A DNA stretch of 64,000 bases from Acidimicrobiales bacterium (lineage in GTDB: Bacteria; Actinomycetota; Acidimicrobiia; Acidimicrobiales; SZUA-35). The notes beneath the pieces are model-generated. The model did not search any database. It worked only from the letters and a program-made list of their open reading frames with translations, and was not told the origin of the DNA. The DNA lies in contig JAHDDW010000001.1 of the NCBI GenBank assembly GCA_020629155.1, positions 156,454 through 220,453 on the forward strand, written 5' to 3'. This document shows, one piece after another, positions 20,272-29,943 of this stretch. Position numbers and translations under genes: made by a program. Within the stretch, counting starts at the first letter, position 1. Every line of letters begins with the position of its first letter.

Positions 20272-20888
20272 ATGGCATTCCAAACCGAACTTATTTTGCC
20301 TCCGACTTTTTGCCGATTCTGAGACAACTGTGGCATGCACGTTCTAGCTAACGAACATCTATCGCAACGCTTGTCATTAACAGGCGCAGGTAAAAACTCT
20401 GAAGCATGCAAGCGACGTACTTTATCAATCATTTCCTGCAATTCTGATCGCAAACCGCTATCAAAGTTCACTTTCTGCCGCTTCTTTGTCTTCGCTAAAT
20501 AGAGAAACCCAAATGAGATCTCAACAGCAAACATTTCTTCCAAACAGACTGCTTGGCCCATAAGTTGCAGCTCAGCAGAGCGGATCTTTAAACGACTTGA
20601 TTTATACTCGACAGGCAAAGGCGGCTTGTCTTTGTGGAACTCGACCGCATCTGCTATTCCATACAAGCCAAGAGTATCAGACCAAACCGGCAACGACCGC
20701 TCTACCCGAACTAAACCCCGAGTTTCAGAAAAACCTGAATCAACCCTTTGATGAACTAAATGTCCAGCGGTTGTTTCTACATTGTCCGAAAAAGTTGATT
20801 CCATAGAAATTAGCCCCCACTGGCGGGGGCAGTACGACACATGTTCAATCTCAGAAAGCCGAACCTGTCTATTGCTTTTATCTGTCAT
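20268..20888 (-). CDS. cas4: CRISPR-associated exonuclease Cas4
   Basis: EIEHVSYCPRQWGLI...PVEYKSSR...CDRCSLARTCMP Fe-S cysteines. Confidence 0.93.
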   Translation of the reverse strand: MTDKSNRQVRLSEIEHVSYCPRQWGLISMESTFSDNVETTAGHLVHQRVDSGFSETRGLVRVERSLPVWSDTLGLYGIADAVEFHKDKPPLPVEYKSSRLKIRSAELQLMGQAVCLEEMFAVEISFGFLYLAKTKKRQKVNFDSGLRSELQEMIDKVRRLHASEFLPAPVNDKRCDRCSLARTCMPQLSQNRQKVGGKISSVWNAI

Positions 20889-21811
20889 TCCAGAATCTTG
20901 ACATCGCCGTCGACACCCAGAAAAGTGTGTGTAACATCAGCAGGTAGTTTCGTCCGATCAACCGTCACTTCATAGTCGCCATATGTTCGTGGAGGTTCAA
21001 CAACCGCTTTTGTTTCGACAGCGGAAAATAGCTTATCGGCATGGACTGAACCGAACGCATCGCTGTGAGAAAAAACGTGTATGCCGCGACAACCTGTAAC
21101 GCCACGACTCGCCGAGCGATCAAGTGACCACATGCGCTGCAATGTATCCCACCACAAGGCCAGGTCTTCACCGTTAAAGCCAGTTCTTCGAGCTAGCGAC
21201 GGTACGAAAAAACCAGGCGTGCGAAACAAAGCGTAAGGAACGAGGCTTTTGGAACCCATTTCACGGTTTTTGCCACCTTCCCCGCTCTCCATTTTTTCTA
21301 ACTCTTTCTCATCGGTAACAGCGACACGGGTAATCGTCAGATCTGAGATGAATAGTGGATCAACGCTTTTCGACAAACCAAGTTGAATAGGGCCTCTGAT
21401 TTGACCAGCAGGATTATCCCCAGTGGAAAGCACACCACCAAAGGTGCGGATATCCCACCACTTTTCGCAAAGCAGACTGCCAACTTTGTCTTGATCGGCT
21501 TTTGACCTTTTTTTGCTCGGTTTCATTTTAAGCTCAACAGAGGCTTCACGCAACGCAGCATTGAGCGCTACGCCTTCTGAAACATGGATCCCGTAACCAT
21601 CTTCGCCCTGCTTAAGCTCGGCAACAAAATTGCGAGCTTTGCGCTTAATCGCTGCGTCAGTCACCCAACCTTGCGATGTTTCTATATCAACCCGTGGCGC
21701 ATTACCATTATCTGGATCGCCATTGGGGTTGCCTCCTGTCACGTCATAAAGCATGACAAAATCATGCCGAAGTGTAGGATCAAGATGTCTAGTCATTGTT
21801 GGTACCTCCAT
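20885..21811 (-). CDS. cas7: Type I-C Cas7 (Csd2); likely start a few codons in
   Basis: HDFVMLYDVTGGNPNGDPDNGNAPRVD Csd2 signature. Confidence 0.95.
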   Translation of the reverse strand: MEVPTMTRHLDPTLRHDFVMLYDVTGGNPNGDPDNGNAPRVDIETSQGWVTDAAIKRKARNFVAELKQGEDGYGIHVSEGVALNAALREASVELKMKPSKKRSKADQDKVGSLLCEKWWDIRTFGGVLSTGDNPAGQIRGPIQLGLSKSVDPLFISDLTITRVAVTDEKELEKMESGEGGKNREMGSKSLVPYALFRTPGFFVPSLARRTGFNGEDLALWWDTLQRMWSLDRSASRGVTGCRGIHVFSHSDAFGSVHADKLFSAVETKAVVEPPRTYGDYEVTVDRTKLPADVTHTFLGVDGDVKILE

Positions 21812-23576
21812 TAGTTGTAGATTCTTCTAATTCTTGTTCAGATTTTTCTTTAGTAAAACGCATATGACGGTTGCTCCAGAAACCCAAGCTAAACTCTGCC
21901 TGGCCGCGAAGATCTAAGTGTTCAGGGAAAACCGATAGTTCTGCAATTTCATGTTGTAACGCAGCTAAACGTTTGGAAATATTGACAGCAAGACCTGGCT
22001 TTTCTCTCTTAACTTTCGCAAGATGAGCCGAAGCTTTTTTCATCACCCCAGGGAATGTCCTTCCTGGCGAAACACTCGCTGAGGCAAAAAACTTCTCACC
22101 CACTGTTCGGTTAACATTGCCCAGCGCATGGTACTGCAAACGGTCAAACTCATCAAGCAACTCCCCACAAATAAATGCTGGTGTTCTCTCCATAGTTTCC
22201 TTTCCAATTGGTTTTTCTATAAGTAACGAGATAAGCACGGCACGTGCATCAGACATACCTTCAACTCTTGCGCGACGTAATGTTGGGCCTAGATGGCTTA
22301 ACGGAAGCGGCTTGCCGAAAAGAGCATGCTGTAACAAATCGTTCATCAACTTTTTTTGTGATGCAAGATCTTTCCTTCCGCCAGATTTGGGGGGCGAAGC
22401 TGCTCCAGCAAGTGCGTAAATCCCGTAGTAACGCACACCGTTTTTATTCACGACTTTTGTTTTTTCAAACCATTCACGTAAACGCTGTTCGACCTCACCG
22501 ATAGTCGAAACATCTGATGAGCGCAAAATAACTCGCCCTGTGCCGCGTGGTTCTAACATCACGCCGTGAAACTTGTCAGTTGCTTTTACTTTTGATTTAG
22601 CGCCACCCCACATTGATGAATTAAGCATTTCTTTGACTCGTGCTGCATCAGGCTCAGGCAGTGCATTTATACCAAAGGTCTCAACGCCGACATGTTCCTT
22701 CGCCCACCAAACAAACGTAGCGTCATCTATTCGTACCGTATTTTTAGGGTTACGAAGAAGCCAACCAAGTGTATGCTGGCTTTTCCCAGCCACTTCAGCT
22801 GACACTCTCGCACCAGAAGCTTGCACCGCATTATAACGAAGTAACGAATCTTCATTTGCTGACACCAGCGGAGCGCTCGTGCCACCAATTGGAATGCTAG
22901 GGAATAGCCGAGCGAGCGGCAGCTCTTCACCTAGCACCTGGCAGACTCCCACATCGCCACTTTCATTTTCTCGTCGTTTTTTAGCCCAAAAATCGCCTAT
23001 CGATGCTGGAGCTGAGGCATCGAAAAGGTCTACGCCGTCAACATTGAAAGCGCAGAAAAAATTAGCAAGCTCCTTCTGTTTTTTTGCTGGATTAGTAGAG
23101 AAATCATACAAATCAGGATAATTTTCTTTCAGTACCTGAGCAACGTTTTCTTTCTCTTCTACAAACAAAAGCACGCTCTGCACAAGCTCTTTCGCTCTTT
23201 CCTCTTGTGAGCCGTCAATAAACTCTTGCAATAAAGCTACATATTGTGCATAACTTTCAGCAGCACGTTTTTCGCTTTTCTCTTTACCAGGCTCAGTAGC
23301 AAAACCAGCAACATAGGTAAGCTTGTCAGTTATAAAAAGCGCTTTAACGCCAGAAGTTCTTTTCGGGTCTTCAGCCTGAACTCGTGGGGCACCTGCTTTA
23401 AATTCTTTGCTTCGGGTATCAATAACGTTCAAGCAATTGCCATTGAGGTCTAGCCGAAATACAAACGGAATTGGTTTGAAAACCATTCCATAAGGGGGAA
23501 ACGGCCTATACTCATCTGCGCTGAACTCTTCGCGTAGCGGTTCATACAATGAATGCAATTCGGCCAGAAGCGTCAT
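21789..23576 (-). CDS. cas8c: Type I-C Cas8c (Csd1)
   Basis: 595 aa between cas5 and cas7; Csd1-like N terminus and C-terminal half. Confidence 0.92.
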   Translation of the reverse strand: MTLLAELHSLYEPLREEFSADEYRPFPPYGMVFKPIPFVFRLDLNGNCLNVIDTRSKEFKAGAPRVQAEDPKRTSGVKALFITDKLTYVAGFATEPGKEKSEKRAAESYAQYVALLQEFIDGSQEERAKELVQSVLLFVEEKENVAQVLKENYPDLYDFSTNPAKKQKELANFFCAFNVDGVDLFDASAPASIGDFWAKKRRENESGDVGVCQVLGEELPLARLFPSIPIGGTSAPLVSANEDSLLRYNAVQASGARVSAEVAGKSQHTLGWLLRNPKNTVRIDDATFVWWAKEHVGVETFGINALPEPDAARVKEMLNSSMWGGAKSKVKATDKFHGVMLEPRGTGRVILRSSDVSTIGEVEQRLREWFEKTKVVNKNGVRYYGIYALAGAASPPKSGGRKDLASQKKLMNDLLQHALFGKPLPLSHLGPTLRRARVEGMSDARAVLISLLIEKPIGKETMERTPAFICGELLDEFDRLQYHALGNVNRTVGEKFFASASVSPGRTFPGVMKKASAHLAKVKREKPGLAVNISKRLAALQHEIAELSVFPEHLDLRGQAEFSLGFWSNRHMRFTKEKSEQELEESTTNGGTNND

Positions 23577-24274
23577 AATACAACCTTCATATCTGTCATT
23601 TCCCCTGCTGTTATAGGAGGAACTTCTAAAATCCCTTCCGTAATAGTCGCTTCAAACCATGTTGGGTTTATAACGCTAGGATTCTCTCTATGCTCGCTGC
23701 CTCCTTGCGTACGCACATATTTTTTATAGCCAAGATCAAGCGGCATCGAGCCAATAGGCAACGTAACCGATGTATCAATCTTGTCTTCTTCAGAAGACTC
23801 AGCAAAAAAGCCTGTGTATTCTCTAAGACCAAGATATGGCGGTGTAAAAAACGCACCTTTTTTAACTCGACGTTTAAACTGCTCTGAATATTTTTTGACA
23901 GGATCAGTTGCGTGCTGACGAAGCTCAATCTGCGAGGTTACAAGGTAGGCGACATCTCGAAGCATGAGACTGTGCCGCTGCACACGCTGATCGACAGCAG
24001 AAATACCTTTTAAAGATCCATCTGATTTCTGGCTCGACGCACGAGCTGTCACCTCATTACGAGACATTGACAACCACGACGGCTGCTTCAGTAACCCGAT
24101 TTGTTTGATACGCCAATCAAATTCTGGCTTCCAAAATATCGCAGACAAAAACCCAACGGCAGCAGGTGGTGTGATGCAAGGATATGACACCCGTTCAGTC
24201 GCATATTCAGGACGAGTAAAACACGCCAGATCACCCCAAATTTTGATAGTTAACTCCTCACTTTGCTTCCCCAT
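23573..24274 (-). CDS. cas5: Type I-C Cas5
   Basis: IKIWGDLACFTRPEYATERVSYPCITPPAAVGFLSAIFWKPEF. Confidence 0.94.
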   Translation of the reverse strand: MGKQSEELTIKIWGDLACFTRPEYATERVSYPCITPPAAVGFLSAIFWKPEFDWRIKQIGLLKQPSWLSMSRNEVTARASSQKSDGSLKGISAVDQRVQRHSLMLRDVAYLVTSQIELRQHATDPVKKYSEQFKRRVKKGAFFTPPYLGLREYTGFFAESSEEDKIDTSVTLPIGSMPLDLGYKKYVRTQGGSEHRENPSVINPTWFEATITEGILEVPPITAGEMTDMKVVL

Positions 24275-24371
24275 CTTTTCCTTTCTCTGGCAGACAAGCA
24301 GACATTAACACACGGGTGTGACATAAAAAGAAACTGCTTTTAATTTGATTTACTTTGCAATTACGCTCGTT

Positions 24372-26621
24372 TCACCAGCTGTGTGATTTGGCCTCAAAGA
24401 TTAGACCTAGAGTGTCGTCGTATTCGCCTACCCATACGTGCATGCCAACGGCTACCCTATGCTCCTGAATCAAGCCAGCTGCCAATGCATCATCAAAGTC
24501 TTTTTGTCTCAGCGAAACCAACCACGGCTGCAATTTTCGAGCAACTTCTCGGAAAATTTTCGTGCCGCTATCTACCAGGGCAAGTAATGTATCAAGCGTT
24601 TCTGTGTCGCCATAACGCACAATCACCGACACTGTTTCGTCCGCAATGAGTTTATATTTTTCGGCTACCTCTTTAAAACTCAAATGTTTCCGAGAATCGC
24701 TGACACCTTTTGCGTCAAGTTGCGTTTTGAAAGCCACAACAAGTTGATCATAAAAGTTCTCTATCCCCTCAGGCGAAGTGACAGCAACACCTTTGTTTAG
24801 AAGCTTTCGCGTCTCATCTGTCGCTTTCTTATACATTCCAGGCGGTGTTCTCCCATCAGCGGGATCAAACACATGCAAGATAGCTTCTTCTTGAGCGTTT
24901 CCATGACGATTGATACGGCCTTCGACCTGTGCAATAGAAGTAGCTGGCCCAAGCGCTCGAAACCCTACAGGAAACGAAATATCAACGCCAGCTTCGACGA
25001 CTTGAGTAGAAACCAACACGACAGGTTCGCCTGCGTCTAAGCGTCGACGTACTTCTTTTAACACCACACCACGATGAGCGGCACATAATCGAGTCGATAA
25101 ATGCAGCAACGCCGAAGCATCATCCATGGACTGGGTTAAGGCAACTGCATCTTTTATTGTGTTCACCACAACAAGCGCCTGCCCAGCTTTCTTTGCAGCC
25201 GCTTCAGTAACGATACTCGCCATTTCTTCCCAGCTACGAGGCTCACCATCCCAGGCTACTTTGACACGATTAAACTGCGAAAACCAATGCTCAGTATTGT
25301 CTAGAAGCTCAACGGGTTTCGCCTGTTTCAAAGAAGGCAGTTTCTGCACTGGCGGCTGTGTCGCCGTCATCAACACCACGCTTGAACCAGCAAATTCACA
25401 AAGATCTCGCAGCATCAAACATGTTGGGTCGAGCAGCTCCCATGGAATCGACTGCACCTCATCTATTAATACAACAGCCTCTGCCAAACGATGCACCGTG
25501 CGACATTTCCCAGGCCGGTTAGAGAAAAGCGATTCCAGTAGCTGCACCGACGTTGTGACAATAACTGTTGCATCCCAATTCTGGCTTCTCAAACGCAAGC
25601 GCCACTCGTTCTGGGTGCCATGACCAACATTTGAGTGATGTTCAAGCACCACTTCTTCAGCATCGACCACGGCCGGATCAGCGAGAAGTTTGCGAAACAC
25701 CTCGGCATTCTGTTCAGTTATTGAAATAAACGGTACAGCCATAACGATTCGACGCAACCCGTGTTTGCGTCCATGCGCCAAAGCAAACCGAAGGCTTGCA
25801 ATTGTTTTACCTGCCCCTGTCGGAGCTGTCAAAGTAAATAACCCTGTACCGGTGTGAACTTTTTTGCAAACAGAAGCAGCAATAGCATTTCGAGACACTG
25901 TGACTCGGTCATGCTGTCGATCTTTAACAAGCTCGGAAAGATTACTTTCCAATCTTTCCGAAAGTTCACCCAGCGACACAAACCGATGAAGACGAGCAGC
26001 CGAACGCTGAGGGTCAAAATGTGATTCTGTATCGAGCGAGTCAGCATCGACAAGACATGAGAAAAGCAGCCGAATAAAGAAGTCTTGTCCGCACCGCGAT
26101 CTACTTCTTTGATTCGCCAAATTCTTCTTCCAGCTCTCAGGCCAAAAATCTGTGGAACCTGTGGAGAAAAAATTCCGGTTCTCACACGCTATTGACAATG
26201 CTTCCACAATCTCTTTCTTATCTTTAACAGCTGCAAGTTCCTCCAATTCCGCATAATTTGGGATACCTCCATGATGGCCTAAAATAGCTAAAGGCAAAGC
26301 GGCCTGACGAATAAAGCATTGTTTAACCCCTGCTTCTTTCTGCGACCAAAGCGCACCAGCTGTTTTATGGCCAACACGAAAATCTGCTTTTGCCCGTTCA
26401 GGATCATTCTCTGCTACTTGCAAATACTTTTGAAATTGCGGTGAAAGTTTTCCTAAATCATGCCACAAACCTGCTAACCCCGAAGCAGCGATTCCTATAC
26501 CTGCCTCTTCACCAAATTGCCCTGCTAGTTTTTCAACTTTGCTGAGATGATCAACGAGCAAGTGCCATTGGCCGAAACTATTCGGAGTATGCGCAACAGC
26601 TTTTTTTAAATCATTCGACAT
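24372..26621 (-). CDS. cas3: CRISPR-associated helicase/nuclease Cas3
   Basis: HD region GLWHDLGKLSPQFQKYL; helicase TAPTGAGKTIASLRFAL, LIDEVQSIP, STQVVEAGVDISFP. Confidence 0.95.
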   Translation of the reverse strand: MSNDLKKAVAHTPNSFGQWHLLVDHLSKVEKLAGQFGEEAGIGIAASGLAGLWHDLGKLSPQFQKYLQVAENDPERAKADFRVGHKTAGALWSQKEAGVKQCFIRQAALPLAILGHHGGIPNYAELEELAAVKDKKEIVEALSIACENRNFFSTGSTDFWPESWKKNLANQRSRSRCGQDFFIRLLFSCLVDADSLDTESHFDPQRSAARLHRFVSLGELSERLESNLSELVKDRQHDRVTVSRNAIAASVCKKVHTGTGLFTLTAPTGAGKTIASLRFALAHGRKHGLRRIVMAVPFISITEQNAEVFRKLLADPAVVDAEEVVLEHHSNVGHGTQNEWRLRLRSQNWDATVIVTTSVQLLESLFSNRPGKCRTVHRLAEAVVLIDEVQSIPWELLDPTCLMLRDLCEFAGSSVVLMTATQPPVQKLPSLKQAKPVELLDNTEHWFSQFNRVKVAWDGEPRSWEEMASIVTEAAAKKAGQALVVVNTIKDAVALTQSMDDASALLHLSTRLCAAHRGVVLKEVRRRLDAGEPVVLVSTQVVEAGVDISFPVGFRALGPATSIAQVEGRINRHGNAQEEAILHVFDPADGRTPPGMYKKATDETRKLLNKGVAVTSPEGIENFYDQLVVAFKTQLDAKGVSDSRKHLSFKEVAEKYKLIADETVSVIVRYGDTETLDTLLALVDSGTKIFREVARKLQPWLVSLRQKDFDDALAAGLIQEHRVAVGMHVWVGEYDDTLGLIFEAKSHSW

Positions 26622-26650
26622 GCGATCACACTAGTCGATTGATTCTGTCT

Positions 26651-27550
26651 TTATCTGTTACAGGCGTGGTCGACTCGTATGGATGAGGCGTTGGGTACTC
26701 CCCCAAATTTGTAATCGTTAACTGAGGCGCAACTGCCGACTTTGTTTGCTGCAATTGTTGGTCTTGCTGCGATTCCATCACAAGATCCTGCAAGAATCAT
26801 GCATTGAAATTCGTCTGATTTCATCATCACTTCATATTTAAGATGCTCTCGACCATCGGCTGCTATCACTGCTTTCTGTAACGCTATTTCGCTATCATTT
26901 ACCTGCCCAAGATCGTAGTAACGCAAATAACAGTTCCAATAGAGTGCCTTGATATATTGTTCATCGCTGCCTGTTTCAGGCGTGTCGTTACAATACACAT
27001 TGTAAGGCAGATTCACCACTTGCTTTTGCGGCGCAACAGTAGTTGGCTTTTGAGTTGTCACAGGTTTCACAGTTGTTACGGGCTTAGAAGTCGTCACCGG
27101 TTTTGAAGTGGTCCCAGGCCTCGAAGTAGCGACCGTCGCAGGCGCAGTCACAGATGTTTTTTTCGTGGTCTTAGAAGTTTCTTGCACTCCAGAAGGTTTT
27201 CTTGTTGTTGCAGGTTGAGAAGTTGAATCTCTTGGTTGTAACGTCTCTGATGTCTTATTCTGCTTTTCTTTAGAACCTTCACTTGGCGATTCTTTATCGG
27301 AAGCAATTTCTCCTTCAGTTCCGAATGTCGAAGCAGACCCAGTCTTCTCTGTTTCAGAATCTTCGCCATCTTCAGGCAGGAAAATATCGGGCGAAACTTT
27401 ATCGCCGAATGAATAGCCATCGGCTTCTACCATTGTTCGGCTCTGCAAACCTTCTTCAGTCGTAGCACGCGTCATCAACACAGCTCCAAGAATGATTAAA
27501 ACTCCCAGCACGCATTTCAAGGCCACATCTTCATGATAAGTGACCATCAT
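26651..27550 (-). CDS. Membrane-anchored Thr/Pro-rich protein of unknown function, just upstream of cas3
   Basis: N-terminal hydrophobic segment, TTSKPVTTSKPVTTVKPVTTQKPTT low-complexity linker, Cys-containing C-terminal domain. Confidence 0.6.
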   Translation of the reverse strand: MMVTYHEDVALKCVLGVLIILGAVLMTRATTEEGLQSRTMVEADGYSFGDKVSPDIFLPEDGEDSETEKTGSASTFGTEGEIASDKESPSEGSKEKQNKTSETLQPRDSTSQPATTRKPSGVQETSKTTKKTSVTAPATVATSRPGTTSKPVTTSKPVTTVKPVTTQKPTTVAPQKQVVNLPYNVYCNDTPETGSDEQYIKALYWNCYLRYYDLGQVNDSEIALQKAVIAADGREHLKYEVMMKSDEFQCMILAGSCDGIAARPTIAANKVGSCASVNDYKFGGVPNASSIRVDHACNR

Positions 27551-27680
27551 CCAACAATCAACAACACAAGGGTGCAGACTACACCAGAATAAACCTATTT
27601 TCTTCTAACTGACAATTATTTTTATGAAAAACGCAGAACTATCAACGCACATTTGAAGAATGTCAACAATAAATCGAGCG

Positions 27681-28295
27681 CTACAAGCTTTCAAACGTTT
27701 GTTTTTCTCGCAAGCGCGACGATTCCGACCTAACAAATTCTTGATCAAGTTTTTTGGCCATTGGGATCTCCGCAAGCAGAGACACACCTGATGAGCTGAG
27801 GATAATATCTTTTGTTGTGTCGACACATTCGCCGACGAAAACTATTCCAGCGATGTCGACCATACGAGATTTGAGCACATCGAGGGTCAGCAAGGTATGG
27901 TTAATCGACCCAAGATAGTAGTTTGCGACGACGACAACAGGCAAACCAAATTTCTCCAACAAATCTATGTTTAGATGTGTCTCGTTGAGCGGCACCATAC
28001 TGCCGCCAGCCAATTCCACTATAAGCCGTTCTGCCTCTGGCAATACAATTCTGTCTATGTCTATTGCCACATCGTCGATAGACGCTGCTGCATGCGGCGA
28101 CATAGGCTGACTCAAGGTGTAAGTTTCTGGAAAGACGGTCGCTTGAGGCACAAGTTTTTTAATCGTGTCACTATCTGTTGGCTCTAGACCAGCTTGAACA
28201 GGCTTCCAGTAGCTCGCTTGCAACGCTTCACACAAAACAGCTGAAACAACTGTTTTTCCTACATCAGTGCCAATACCTGCAACTACATACTTCAT
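27681..28295 (-). CDS. bioD: Dethiobiotin synthetase
   Basis: VAGIGTDVGKTVVSAVLCEAL...YWKPVQAG; near bioF/bioB. Confidence 0.92.
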   Translation of the reverse strand: MKYVVAGIGTDVGKTVVSAVLCEALQASYWKPVQAGLEPTDSDTIKKLVPQATVFPETYTLSQPMSPHAAASIDDVAIDIDRIVLPEAERLIVELAGGSMVPLNETHLNIDLLEKFGLPVVVVANYYLGSINHTLLTLDVLKSRMVDIAGIVFVGECVDTTKDIILSSSGVSLLAEIPMAKKLDQEFVRSESSRLREKQTFESL

Positions 28296-28312
28296 AGAAC
28301 TAAATCTATCAT

Positions 28313-28480
28313 CTAGAGCAGAGGCATATCGCCTTGATCAGTTTGATGCCAGAACTTGTTTCTTAGCAACTCGATATCGTCGCTACTCATTTCCCAACCG
28401 AGAGCTCCAAGATTTTCTTTTAATTGTTCAGCGCTGGTTGTTTTGAACAAAATGACGACGTTGATTTGACTGATCACCAG
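28313..28480 (-). pseudogene. C-terminal remnant of an aldo/keto reductase
   Basis: Reverse frame LVISQINVVILFKTTSAEQLKENLGALGWEMSSDDIELLRNKFWHQTDQGDMPLL*; resembles AKR C terminus; stop codon just upstream. Confidence 0.6.
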
Positions 28481-28505
28481 TGATCGAGGTCTACACTAAC
28501 CAACC

Positions 28506-28772
28506 ATGCTGAATAAATTCCGAAGACGATGGTTCTTAAAGAAGCCAGATACCACGACACAATTTGTTTTGAAGACAAAGCAAGTTGGAACTATCTTGCA
28601 AAATAGCAACTACCAAATAAGCAAAGATCCTGAGTTTGAACAAATAGCTACTCTGCTACGTCAGGGGAAAGACATTCTTGCCGCCAAGACCTATCGTGAA
28701 CAAACTGGCTCCAGTCTTCTTGAAGCTAAGCAAACAATAGACTTTCTCAAGGTAGAACTCGACCTGGATTAA
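28506..28772 (+). CDS. Small protein with L7/L12 C-terminal-like domain
   Basis: FEQIATLLRQGKDILAAKTYREQTGSSLLEAKQTIDFLKVEL. Confidence 0.6.
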   Translation: MLNKFRRRWFLKKPDTTTQFVLKTKQVGTILQNSNYQISKDPEFEQIATLLRQGKDILAAKTYREQTGSSLLEAKQTIDFLKVELDLD

Positions 28773-29943
28773 TGGAAGCTATAGAACTCTGCGTTTGCAC
28801 AAAGTTGGCGCAGGTTTTTAGGGTTACATCAATCTCATTTTTTGTGTTAAACGCGTGCAAACAGAAACGGATTCGTTCGCTTCCTTTGGCGACCGTTGGA
28901 CTAAGGATTGCTTTTGCGAGCACCCCCGCATTGCGCAGCTCGGTTTCTAACTTTTTCGCTACGTGGTTTCCTGGCACAATCATTGCCTGAATTGCTGTTT
29001 CACTGACTAAAAAATGTGGCCGCAAACTAGTGTTTTTCACCACAGCTTCGGTGAAGTAGCCTATGTTTTGAGATAGCTGTTTACGTTCGACTTCTGCGCC
29101 TATCATCCGTTGATGCGCCAACGATATTTCTTGCACCGCAGCTGGTGTTGGCCCTGTCGAATAGATAAACGGCCGACAAAAGTTGATAAGAAACTGCTTC
29201 AGAACCTGATCACCTGCGATCACGGCTCCATGTAAACCAGGCGCTTTCCCAAAGGTATAGACGCAAGCAAAAACTTTTTCTTGCAAACCCAAAGAAGCAA
29301 CAAGCCCCTCTCCCCTGACGCCGATAACACCGATGCTATGCGCCTCGTCAACAATCAGATGCACGCTATAACGGTCGCAAAGGTCAGCCAGCTCTTGCAA
29401 TGGAGCACAATCGCCATCCATCGAAAAAATCGCTTCGGTTACCACGAAGACATTGCCGCTATGCCCAGCCTTGCCATCAGAGATAGATCGAAGTTTTTCT
29501 TCCAAATCAGCCATGTCATTATGTTTGAACCGTCTGCGCTTCGCGAAAGAAAGCTGTGCCCCATCGATAAGCGAAGCATGACAATACTCATCTAGCAGCA
29601 AAATATCGCCTCGCTTCGCGATGCATGAAAGCAACCCAACGTTAGCGATATAGCCGCTAGGAAATAGCAAACCAGCTTCAAAACCATGAAACTGGGCGAT
29701 CGATGTCTCACACGCTTCGATATCCGCCGAATTTCCTGACAAGAGCCGAGACCCACTTGAACCAATTCGATGACCAAGATTTGTCGATGCGTCAAAGACC
29801 AACGGCTTTCTTGCTAACCCCAAATAATCATTTGAATAAAAATCTATATGATCAGCACTATATGGTTCTGCAAGGCTACGAAGCATACCATCGGTTTCAC
29901 GCTTGCCAAGCTGACGAGCCAGCCAACCGCTAGACGCAGGCAT
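28747..29943 (-). CDS. bioF: 8-amino-7-oxononanoate synthase
   Basis: IDFYSNDYLGLARKP...GSSGSRLLSGN...DEAHSIGVIGVRGEG...TFGKAPGLHGAV. Confidence 0.93.
   Translation of the reverse strand: MPASSGWLARQLGKRETDGMLRSLAEPYSADHIDFYSNDYLGLARKPLVFDASTNLGHRIGSSGSRLLSGNSADIEACETSIAQFHGFEAGLLFPSGYIANVGLLSCIAKRGDILLLDEYCHASLIDGAQLSFAKRRRFKHNDMADLEEKLRSISDGKAGHSGNVFVVTEAIFSMDGDCAPLQELADLCDRYSVHLIVDEAHSIGVIGVRGEGLVASLGLQEKVFACVYTFGKAPGLHGAVIAGDQVLKQFLINFCRPFIYSTGPTPAAVQEISLAHQRMIGAEVERKQLSQNIGYFTEAVVKNTSLRPHFLVSETAIQAMIVPGNHVAKKLETELRNAGVLAKAILSPTVAKGSERIRFCLHAFNTKNEIDVTLKTCANFVQTQSSIASINPGRVLP

Noticed and set aside
20272-20340. N-terminal extension of the cas1 ORF (MHATVVSESAKSRRQNKFGLECH)
   Set aside because: Overlaps the conserved cysteine end of cas4; start at 20271 gives the canonical Cas1 N terminus
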